From NCBI GenBank assembly GCA_017559845.1, contig JAFYQQ010000015.1, forward strand, positions 1 to 32,643: 32,643 nucleotides of DNA, in the 5' to 3' direction. This document shows positions 26,230-32,643 of this stretch, in pieces. Below the pieces are notes generated by a model that was given only the letters and a program-made list of their open reading frames with translations, ran no database searches and had not been told where the DNA came from. Position numbers and translations under genes: made by a program. Each line of letters starts with the position of its first letter. The first letter of the stretch is position 1. The stretch is from Bacteroidaceae bacterium (GTDB lineage Bacteria; Bacteroidota; Bacteroidia; Bacteroidales; Bacteroidaceae).

Positions 26230-26261
26230 CAAAAGTAATGCAATATTTTTTCTTTCCCAAA
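26230..26261 (-). promoter_or_regulatory. Promoter of the DUF4838-type lipoprotein gene
   Basis: On the minus strand TTTG (26258-26261), 20 bp, then TACTTTTG (26230-26237) matches the Bacteroidetes promoter in full. The leader to the ATG is about 90 bp. Confidence 0.75.
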
Positions 26262-26349
26262 AATATCGGATTAAAAGGTTCGTTTGTCCGTATTGCGTGA
26301 GCCAGCACACAACCAAATAGGTATCGCCAGAAACTTCTTTGTCGCACTT

Positions 26350-26376
26350 TTTGGAGACTTTCTAAAAGTATCTTTG
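26350..26376 (+). promoter_or_regulatory. Possible upstream promoter of the DUF6057 operon
   Basis: TATCTTTG at 26369-26376 is an exact -7 box, but the nearest TTTG (26350-26353) is only 15 bp before it. It lies 61 bp before the ATG, upstream of a better-spaced promoter. Confidence 0.45.
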
Positions 26377-26383
26377 CCGCATT

Positions 26384-26415
26384 TTTGGCCAATTCAATAA
26401 GTTGTTGTATTTTTG
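26384..26415 (+). promoter_or_regulatory. Promoter of the DUF6057-PD40 operon
   Basis: TTTG (26384-26387), 20 bp, TATTTTTG (26408-26415) is a full match to the Bacteroidetes promoter. The leader is very short, about 15 bases. Confidence 0.75.
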
Positions 26416-26437
26416 TGCAATAAAACTTTTGTAAATC

Positions 26438-28048
26438 ATGAGTAAGAAATCTCATTATAAATCACCGGCAGCAAAACAACCGGTGAAAAAAGTTGAACAG
26501 GAACAGGAAAAGAAAGCCAGAAAGCCGCTGATTCTCCCTGTTGTTCTGTTGTTCTTCCTGTTGGTATGGGCATGGTGTGCACTATACTATGGTGATGTAA
26601 TGCGCATTGCACGCGAATATAGTTTCTGGGTGGCCGACACCAAACAGATGAAATATATTCTGGACCAGAACTATGGTGGTCTGTGGTATGTGGGCCGCTT
26701 GTTGTTGCAATTGTTCCGTTATCCTGTTCTTGGCGGTTTTGTCTTTGCTGCCATGCTTACGGCTTCCAGTTGGCTGGTGGGCTATAGCTTGCGTCTGAAC
26801 GCACGCTGGCGTTGGCTTCAATACATTCCGGCACTGGCATATATTTATTATCTCAGTCATAAAGGAATTGGTATGTTTTTTGATACCGAAACCGGAAATA
26901 TCATGGGTGTGCCCGTTTTGGCATTGGCTGTGTTGGCCATTTGGGGTGTTATCATCCGCAGTTTCAGTAAGAAAAAGGTTCCGGCCTTTTTGGGTCTTCC
27001 CCAAGACGAGACTCCAAGACAGAATTACATACAATTGGGAGTCTGCATTCTGGGATTGGCCGGAAGCATCACCTTCACCCAGGCGTACCGTCCCTACGTT
27101 CCTGTTATTACCCGAATGATGGTGGGACAGATTAATCAGGACTGGGAAGGGATCCAAAAAACTGCGCGTGCCAATGCCGAACTTTCATATCGTGCCATAG
27201 CTGCATATTATGCTATGGCGCTGGTGCAGACCGACCAGGTAGGTGACCGTGTTTATGACATTCGTATGGATTATGACACCTTGCATGCTTACGGATGGGA
27301 TAACCTCCCCAATAATGGAAACAGCCTGTACTTTGCCGAAGGCAGCTATCATGCAGGGCTGGTAGAAACGAGCTACCATTGTGCATTTGAGAAGATGGTG
27401 GTAAACGGGCCGAGTGTACATGTTTTGGAACTGATGACAAAATGCGCCCTTATGCGCAGTGAATGGGAATTGGCGGAAAAATACATCCGTATTCTGCGCC
27501 AGATACCCTTTGAGGGTGCGTTCTGTAACAAGTATGCGAAGATGGTAAGACAACCTAAGTTGGTAAATGCCGACCCCGAAATGGCTTGTATCCGCCAGTT
27601 GGAACCACTTTACGACTCATTCGAGAACCTTTATCAACAGCCGGTTTTCATGGGTTATAATCTACGCCTTTATCAAGGACGCAGTGTCAACGCAATTAAA
27701 AACAGCCTGGCCGTTTGTCTATATACCAAACTGATGCCAGACTTCCTGCAACGCCTGCAGCCCTTGAGCGGCTCCATACCTCCCGAGAATTTTGCCGATG
27801 GTATTCTGCTGATGGCCAATAAGTACCCCGAACTGGAAAAGATGTTCAACGGGCTGGACTTCAGAGCCACACGCCTTGGCGGATTCATGCAGGAGACACA
27901 ACCCTACATGAAGGACCGTCCCAAGTTTGCCAAAGAACTGTTCCCAAAATATAAGGGATACTATCCCTACTACTATTTCTTCGGCAACCTAAAAGCCACC
28001 AAAAAGAGAGAACCACAACAACAAACCTCAAATTCCGGTGTAAACTAA
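26438..28048 (+). CDS. DUF6057-like polytopic membrane protein
   Basis: The 536-aa product has a basic, lysine-rich cytoplasmic start (MSKKSHYKSPAAKQPVKK) and then about five hydrophobic segments, near residues 31-50, 96-117, 126-141, 157-174 and 198-216. A soluble part of some 310 residues follows, rich in helices (RANAELSYRAIAAYYAMALVQ, KCALMRSEWELAEKYIRILRQ) that resemble TPR-like pairs. It corresponds to a group of Bacteroidales inner-membrane proteins labelled DUF6057, without known function. The next gene starts 2 bp past its stop, so the two products are almost certainly made together. I infer an inner-membrane partner for the lipoprotein encoded next. No catalytic motif was seen. Confidence 0.75.
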   Translation: MSKKSHYKSPAAKQPVKKVEQEQEKKARKPLILPVVLLFFLLVWAWCALYYGDVMRIAREYSFWVADTKQMKYILDQNYGGLWYVGRLLLQLFRYPVLGGFVFAAMLTASSWLVGYSLRLNARWRWLQYIPALAYIYYLSHKGIGMFFDTETGNIMGVPVLALAVLAIWGVIIRSFSKKKVPAFLGLPQDETPRQNYIQLGVCILGLAGSITFTQAYRPYVPVITRMMVGQINQDWEGIQKTARANAELSYRAIAAYYAMALVQTDQVGDRVYDIRMDYDTLHAYGWDNLPNNGNSLYFAEGSYHAGLVETSYHCAFEKMVVNGPSVHVLELMTKCALMRSEWELAEKYIRILRQIPFEGAFCNKYAKMVRQPKLVNADPEMACIRQLEPLYDSFENLYQQPVFMGYNLRLYQGRSVNAIKNSLAVCLYTKLMPDFLQRLQPLSGSIPPENFADGILLMANKYPELEKMFNGLDFRATRLGGFMQETQPYMKDRPKFAKELFPKYKGYYPYYYFFGNLKATKKREPQQQTSNSGVN

Positions 28049-28050
28049 CG

Positions 28051-29610
28051 ATGAAATCATTCATACATTCCCTTAGAAAAACTGTTCCGGCATTCGGAAT
28101 ACTCCTTTTTACCCTCTTCGCATCATGCCAAAAAGAGGCCAGACTGCCCGAGAACTTTACAGAGATTACGGCAAAAGCCGTCCTGTTCCCCGACTACCAG
28201 GACGTAACCATCCCAGCCAACATTGCACCGCTGAACTTCATGATAACAGACAGTTCGGCCACCGAGTATGTGGTACATTTCCAGAGCAAGGCTCCATCGT
28301 CCGACCAATTACTGGCAGGCGGAGGAGAAGACGGCAAAATCATGATAGACTCCACTCAATGGCGCAACCTGCTTACCGCCAGCAAGGGACAGAAGATTGT
28401 GGCCAGCGTCTATGCCAACCGTCCGTCTGGATGGGTAAAGTTCAAGGACTACAGCCTCCATGTGGCGGAAGAGCCCATTGATCCCTACCTGAGCTATCGT
28501 CTGATTGAACCCGGGTACGAGTTGTACCGCCAGTTGGGCCTCTACCAGCGCAACCTCACAAACTGGGATGTGCACACCATCTATGAGAACAACCGTTCAT
28601 ACGAAGAGAAGAACAACCACTGCATCAACTGCCACAACTACAAGAACTACAGCACACAGGACATGCTCTTCCATGTCCGTGCCAACCACGGTGGCACCAT
28701 TGTGATACAGAATGGCAAAGCCAAGAAAGTACAGATAAAGGACAGCACCATCATCACCGCCGGTGTGTATCCCTCATGGCATCCCACAAAGGATTTGGTG
28801 GCATTCAGCACCAACAAGACCGGACAAACCTTCCACCTGTACCACCCCGAAAAGATTGAGGTGATGGACGAGGCCAGCGACCTTTTGCTGTATAACCCCG
28901 GGAAGAACGAAGTAAAGCACATCCTACGTACCCGTAACGACATGGAGACTTTCCCTAACTGGTCGCCCGACGGAAAGACGCTCTATTACTGCAACTGCGA
29001 ACTGGACAAGGTGCTGGATTTGGAAACCATGCCCGACAGTATGATTGCACGCGAAATCGCATTGCGATACAATTTGATAAAATATAGTCTGAAGAAAGTG
29101 GACTTCGACCCACAGACACAGACCTTTGGCGAACCGCAGATGGTAGTGGACGCACCCGCAAAAGGCAAGAGCATCACACTGCCCAGGGTAAGCCCCGACG
29201 GCCGTTATGTGCTGTACACTGAAGGCGATTACGGACAATTCCATATTTGGCACAAGAGCAGCGACTTGTGGGTTAAAGACTTGCAAACAGACACCTGCTA
29301 TGCACTGAAGCCGGCCAATAGCAAGGATGTGGACAGCTATCACACATGGAGCAGCAACGGACGCTGGATTGTGTTCAGCAGCCGACGCGATGACGGAAAC
29401 TACACCCGTCCCTATATTGCCTACTTTGACAAGAACGGCAAGGCACGCAAAGCATTCATGCTTCCGCACGAGGACCCCGAATACACCCTGTTGTTGTTGA
29501 GAAGTTACAACGTGCCCGAACTGACCACCGATGCCGTCACCATCCCTGCAAGCGAACTGCGCGAGTGCATCTACGACGGCGATGGAGAGAAGGCCAAATA
29601 TACAAAGTAA
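28051..29610 (+). CDS. Lipoprotein with CxxCH motif and PD40/TolB-like beta-propeller repeats
   Basis: The 519-aa product has a lipoprotein signal (lipobox FASC, Cys26). The residues after the cysteine, QKEARL, resemble a Bacteroidetes surface-export signal, so outer-leaflet display is possible. A region to about residue 150 is beta-rich. NNHCINCHNYKNY carries Cys191-x-x-Cys194-His195, a c-type haem-binding motif (bases 28621-28635). From about residue 230 there are PD40/TolB-like propeller blades: YPSWHPTKDLVAFSTN, FPNWSPDGKTLYYC, LPRVSPDGRYVLYT, YHTWSSNGRWIVFSS. The gene is 2 bp behind the DUF6057-like gene and may share its transcript with nagB, 47 bp further on. Whether haem is really attached cannot be read from sequence; the motif could also bind metal or be structural. 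Confidence 0.82.
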   Translation: MKSFIHSLRKTVPAFGILLFTLFASCQKEARLPENFTEITAKAVLFPDYQDVTIPANIAPLNFMITDSSATEYVVHFQSKAPSSDQLLAGGGEDGKIMIDSTQWRNLLTASKGQKIVASVYANRPSGWVKFKDYSLHVAEEPIDPYLSYRLIEPGYELYRQLGLYQRNLTNWDVHTIYENNRSYEEKNNHCINCHNYKNYSTQDMLFHVRANHGGTIVIQNGKAKKVQIKDSTIITAGVYPSWHPTKDLVAFSTNKTGQTFHLYHPEKIEVMDEASDLLLYNPGKNEVKHILRTRNDMETFPNWSPDGKTLYYCNCELDKVLDLETMPDSMIAREIALRYNLIKYSLKKVDFDPQTQTFGEPQMVVDAPAKGKSITLPRVSPDGRYVLYTEGDYGQFHIWHKSSDLWVKDLQTDTCYALKPANSKDVDSYHTWSSNGRWIVFSSRRDDGNYTRPYIAYFDKNGKARKAFMLPHEDPEYTLLLLRSYNVPELTTDAVTIPASELRECIYDGDGEKAKYTK

Positions 29611-29657
29611 ACGAACACATCATATAATACATTATTATAATATAAATATATAACACT

Positions 29658-30449
29658 ATGAGAGTCATTATCCAGCAAGACTACGCCCAGTTGTCAAAAT
29701 GGGCAGCAGAGTATGTGGCAGCAAAGATCAACGCCGCCGAACCCACCCCCGAGAAGCCCTTCAAGTTGGGTTGCCCCACCGGAAGTTCTCCCCTCGGCCT
29801 GTACCGCAACCTCATTGAACTGTACAAGGAAGGAAAGGTAAGCTTCGAGAACGTCATTACCTTCAACATGGATGAGTATGTGGGTCTGCCCGAAGAGCAC
29901 CCCGAAAGCTATCACAGCTTCATGTGGACCAACTTCTTCTCTCACATCGACATTAAGAAGGAGAACGTACACATCCTCAACGGAAACGCTGAAGATTTGG
30001 AGGCAGAATGCGCAGCCTACGAGCAAGCCATCGCAGATGCCGGTGGCATTGACCTGTTCATGGGAGGTATCGGTCCCGACGGACACATTGCCTTTAACGA
30101 GCCTTTCAGCTCACTGACCAGCCGCACCCGCATCAAGAGCCTTACCACAGACACCATCATCGCCAACAGCCGTTTCTTTGACAATGACGTGAACAAGGTT
30201 CCCAAGACTGCCCTCACCGTTGGTGTAGGTACCGTTATGGACGCCAAGGAAGTGCTCATCGTATGCAACGGCCACGGAAAGGCACGCGCACTGCAGCACG
30301 CCATCGAAGGCGCAGTGAGCCAGGAATGGACCATCAGCGCTCTGCAGCTCCATCCCCACGCCATCATCGTATGTGACGAGGCTGCCACCGACGAGCTGAA
30401 GCACGGTACATACAAGTACTTCAAAGACATTGAAAAGGACAATCTGTAA
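29658..30449 (+). CDS. nagB: Glucosamine-6-phosphate deaminase
   Basis: NagB converts glucosamine 6-phosphate to fructose 6-phosphate and ammonia, feeding amino sugars into glycolysis. The 263-aa product aligns with E. coli NagB (266 aa) with the same residue numbers at the active site: Asp72 in [10 protein letters not shown], Asp141, His143 and Glu148 in [12 protein letters not shown]. The phosphate-binding [13 protein letters not shown] lies near residues 38-49. Arg158 and Lys160 (SRTRIKS), which bind the allosteric N-acetylglucosamine 6-phosphate in E. coli, are also kept, so allosteric activation is possible. The 47 bp upstream are A/T-rich without a TAnnTTTG box, so it may be read from the preceding operon. 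A clear terminator follows. Confidence 0.97.
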   Translation: MRVIIQQDYAQLSKWAAEYVAAKINAAEPTPEKPFKLGCPTGSSPLGLYRNLIELYKEGKVSFENVITFNMDEYVGLPEEHPESYHSFMWTNFFSHIDIKKENVHILNGNAEDLEAECAAYEQAIADAGGIDLFMGGIGPDGHIAFNEPFSSLTSRTRIKSLTTDTIIANSRFFDNDVNKVPKTALTVGVGTVMDAKEVLIVCNGHGKARALQHAIEGAVSQEWTISALQLHPHAIIVCDEAATDELKHGTYKYFKDIEKDNL

Positions 30450-30476
30450 TTACCAACATCCGGCATAAGGATGCAC

Positions 30477-30510
30477 AAGGGAGAGGGCACACACCTTCTC
30501 CCTTTTATTT
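30477..30510 (+). terminator. Intrinsic terminator after nagB
   Basis: AAGGGAGAGGG (30477-30487) pairs with 30494-30504 (one wobble) around a CACACA loop, followed by a T-rich run. It starts 27 bp past the stop codon. Confidence 0.88.
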
Positions 30511-30598
30511 TACTTTGTATGCAAACCACGTATGTCTCCTTTTTTCTTTTCATCCAATCTCGTTTATTATGCCGATGAAATGGGGAGAAATAAAATCC

Positions 30599-30617
30599 TG
30601 TCAGTTTTTGTCAGTTT
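30599..30617 (+). repeat. Tandem 10-bp repeat upstream of the TPR regulator promoter
   Basis: TGTCAGTTT occurs at 30599-30607 and again at 30609-30617, one helical turn apart, 16 bp before the -33 box. This is a suitable place for an activator, possibly autoregulation, but only two copies are present. Confidence 0.5.
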
Positions 30618-30633
30618 AAAGACGTTATTAAAT

Positions 30634-30664
30634 TTTGCGAGTATTCCATTTTTTAATAGTTTTG
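30634..30664 (+). promoter_or_regulatory. Promoter of the TPR regulator gene
   Basis: TTTG (30634-30637), 19 bp, TAGTTTTG (30657-30664) is a full match to the Bacteroidetes promoter, 25 bp before the ATG. Confidence 0.85.
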
Positions 30665-30689
30665 CAGCAAGTTAAGCAAAATCAAACTC

Positions 30690-32459
30690 ATGAACAAGAC
30701 AAATATCATACGTCTGATTCTAATTTCCATGCTGACGGCCTGCACCAGCCACAATGCATTTGAAAAGAGCCTGTCCACAGCCGACAGTCTGATGCGGGAA
30801 CAACCAGATTCGGCCTACCGCCTGCTCTACGCCATGGAGCCAGAAGCGGCATCTATGCCCCAAGCCCTGCAAATGCGCCGTCTGCTCCTGCTATCCAATG
30901 CGCAGAACAAGGTCTACAAGCCTTTCACATCGGACAGCATCGGAATCCTTCTCACTGAATATTACGGCCGCAACGGAAACGCCAACGAGCGCATGCTGGC
31001 ACATTATATAAAAGGTTGCGCCTATCGCGATTTGGGTGACCAGCCCGCTGCCCTCAATTGCTACAACCTGGCCATCGGCGCTGCGGACACCTCATTGGCC
31101 GATTGCGATTTCCGCCAGCTCTGCATCATCCATGCACAGATTGCAGGCATATTCAGAAAACGCGGACTGCCGGACGAGGCATTGCTGGCCTATGAAAAAG
31201 CGGAACAATACGCACTGAAGAACAAGGACACACTAAATCTGCTGAACATTGCAGCCAACAAGTCGAACGTCATGCTCAACAAAGGGCTGATTGACGAAGC
31301 GTTGACTATAAAAGAAAAGGTTGCCGCCCTGTACCTTGAAAAAGGCTATCCACAAAAAGCGGCACAGAGCAAAGTACAGCTTATCAAATGGTATGCCAGA
31401 AGGGGCGACTTCCCCAAAGCCAAAGCCGCCATGGATGATTACGAGGCGCATTCTGGGCACTTTACTGCAGATGGTCATGCCAAAAGCGGAAAAGAAGACT
31501 ATTACCACATCAAAGGCTCCTTCTATCTGGAAAAGGGAGACACGGATTCGGCCGCACATTGTTTCCGCATGCTCCAGCACAGGGGCAAAACCCTGAACGA
31601 CCAATACCTGGCTTCGTGGGGGCTTACCCGGGTCTATCGCAAGTTGCAGGACAACGACTCACTGGCAAAGTATGCCCTCAGCACCTTCTTGCTCAGCGAT
31701 TCGCTGTTCAACCAACAGGCCGCACAGAATCTGCAGAACGCCCAGGCCATGTACAACTATGCCCGCCATCAAGAGGCAGCCTACCAAAAAGAGCAAGAAG
31801 CCCAGACGGCAAGGTTGCACCTGACCTATGGCACAACCACCGGCGCGCTTTGCGCCATAGTCCTGCTGATGCTGATATTAAGCCTGCGCAAACGGGCAAA
31901 GCAGAAAGAGCACGAGGCAAACTTGCTTAAGGTGGAACTGCGCGGCACTATCTGCGCCCTGCAAAACGCAAAAGAGGAACTGAGCAGACTGGCCTTGGAA
32001 AAGTGGGAGACAGAGGATACAGAGTCTGAACCAACAAATGAGCAAAACAGTCTCTCCATAAAAGAGATGCAGGAAACCATATCCCGACTGGAGGCCAAAT
32101 TCAACGCCCAATATAAAGGAATGGAACTGGACAACGCCCCCATCATAAAACGGATGAAAAAGGCCCGCACCAACCCCATCATGTACCCCATAGAGAAAAC
32201 CGACTGGGAAGAATTGCGCACAGCCATAGAGGAACGCTACCCAGCTTTCTACATGCACACACACAACGGGAAAAGGATAAACGAAACAGAATATCAGGTA
32301 TGCCTGCTTGTAAAAGCCGGATTCACACCCTCAGACATTGACATTCTGCTTGGACGCAACGAATATGCCGCCACCACCCGCAAACGTCTGTTGAAAAAGA
32401 TATTCAACCAGGAAGGCAGCGGAAAGGATTTTGACAAAAAGATACAGGAACTTGCCTGA
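30690..32459 (+). CDS. Membrane-anchored TPR protein with C-terminal DNA-binding-like domain (putative regulator)
   Basis: The 589-aa product begins with a lipoprotein-like signal (lipobox LTAC, Cys18). Residues about 25-360 form helical TPR-type repeats (AHYIKGCAYRDLGDQPAALNCYNLAIGAA, EALLAYEKAEQYALKNKD, YYHIKGSFYLEKGDTDSAAHCF). A single hydrophobic helix spans about 380-400 (GALCAIVLLMLILSL), followed by RKRAKQK, a coiled-coil region (about 405-480), and a C-terminal part (about 500-589) with an HTH-like ETEYQVCLLVKAGFTPSDIDILLGRN then TTRKRLLKKIF. Similar Bacteroidales proteins are thought to sense a signal outside the inner membrane through the TPRs and act on DNA inside. The target is unknown; nagB next door is one guess. 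It has its own promoter, preceded by a tandem 10-bp repeat. Confidence 0.8.
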   Translation: MNKTNIIRLILISMLTACTSHNAFEKSLSTADSLMREQPDSAYRLLYAMEPEAASMPQALQMRRLLLLSNAQNKVYKPFTSDSIGILLTEYYGRNGNANERMLAHYIKGCAYRDLGDQPAALNCYNLAIGAADTSLADCDFRQLCIIHAQIAGIFRKRGLPDEALLAYEKAEQYALKNKDTLNLLNIAANKSNVMLNKGLIDEALTIKEKVAALYLEKGYPQKAAQSKVQLIKWYARRGDFPKAKAAMDDYEAHSGHFTADGHAKSGKEDYYHIKGSFYLEKGDTDSAAHCFRMLQHRGKTLNDQYLASWGLTRVYRKLQDNDSLAKYALSTFLLSDSLFNQQAAQNLQNAQAMYNYARHQEAAYQKEQEAQTARLHLTYGTTTGALCAIVLLMLILSLRKRAKQKEHEANLLKVELRGTICALQNAKEELSRLALEKWETEDTESEPTNEQNSLSIKEMQETISRLEAKFNAQYKGMELDNAPIIKRMKKARTNPIMYPIEKTDWEELRTAIEERYPAFYMHTHNGKRINETEYQVCLLVKAGFTPSDIDILLGRNEYAATTRKRLLKKIFNQEGSGKDFDKKIQELA

Positions 32460-32567
32460 AATAACCGGACACATAAAAATACATAATATCAAACACTGTA
32501 CACATTATGAAATGCCCATGAGATAAAAAAATCACGCCAAAGTGAATGAAAAACATTAAGCTTAAGT

Positions 32568-32575
32568 TACCTTTG
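32568..32575 (+). promoter_or_regulatory. Bacteroidetes -7 box for the right-edge gene
   Basis: TACCTTTG is an exact TAnnTTTG match 27 bp before the ATG at 32603. There is no clear TTTG at -33. TTACCTTT here and AAAGGTAA near 32591 could pair in the transcript. Confidence 0.5.
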
Positions 32576-32602
32576 TAGTATGAATACGTAAAAGGTAAGC
32601 TT

Positions 32603-32643
32603 ATGGCAAATGTTACATTCCCTCAATTGATACAACGTGCTTG
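32603..32643 (+). CDS. Start of an unidentified gene, cut by the right edge
   Basis: An ATG at 32603 opens a frame reading MANVTFPQLIQRA and then leaves the window. A consensus -7 box at 32568-32575 and a purine-rich AAAAGG about 8 bases before the ATG support a real start. Thirteen residues are too few to name a product. No signal peptide is apparent, so it is probably cytoplasmic. Confidence 0.45.
   Translation, partial: MANVTFPQLIQRA

Noticed and set aside
29623..29639. TATAATA-CAT-TATTATA palindrome before nagB
   Set aside because: It is pure A/T in an A/T-only stretch, so chance is likely. It has no GC stem for a terminator and no fit to a Bacteroidetes promoter.

Overview
The window reads as chromosomal DNA of a Bacteroidales bacterium, most like Prevotella or Paraprevotella. 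Three things point there: a complete core type IX secretion (T9SS) gene set, promoters of the Bacteroidetes form (TTTG, 19-20 bp, TAnnTTTG) in front of many genes, and large secreted proteins ending in T9SS-type C-terminal tails. The species cannot be fixed from the sequence. I see no rRNA, tRNA, CRISPR array or complete mobile element.

Left part (1-12288, all minus strand). In transcription order, porP/sprF, gldK, gldL, gldM and gldN lie 9-46 bp apart and are followed 22 bp later by priA, which runs off the left edge. Together they encode the T9SS outer-membrane-associated ring (GldK/GldN), the inner-membrane proton-driven motor (GldL/GldM) and a PorP-family partner. Upstream of them lie a secreted metallophosphoesterase, a GH97 glycosidase with its own promoter and terminator, a small acidic DUF2795-like protein, a PduO-type cobalamin adenosyltransferase and a shrunken methyltransferase-like protein.

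Middle part (12289-25080, plus strand). Three very large secreted proteins (1224, 1189 and 1384 aa) follow one another. The first two are tandem paralogues with two discoidin (F5/8 type C) domains each and almost identical C-terminal tails. The third is an M60-family (enhancin/mucinase-like) zinc metallopeptidase with lectin-like N-terminal modules. All three end in a T9SS-like sorting tail and are probable cargo of the machinery encoded to the left. The two long gaps before the paralogues (547 and 615 bp) each hold an array of four short palindromic sites spaced exactly 22 bp apart. The palindrome differs between the two arrays while the spacing and copy number are the same, and I cannot match this to a described element with confidence.

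Right part (25092-32643). A lipoprotein of the DUF4838 type is convergent with the M60 gene. Then come a two-gene operon (a DUF6057-like membrane protein and a lipoprotein with a CxxCH motif and beta-propeller repeats), nagB (glucosamine-6-phosphate deaminase), a membrane-anchored TPR regulator with a C-terminal helix-turn-helix-like region, and the first 13 codons of another gene at the right edge. Peptidase, lectin-like modules, GH97, DUF4838 protein and NagB together suggest, by inference only, a lifestyle of host-glycoprotein or glycan foraging.
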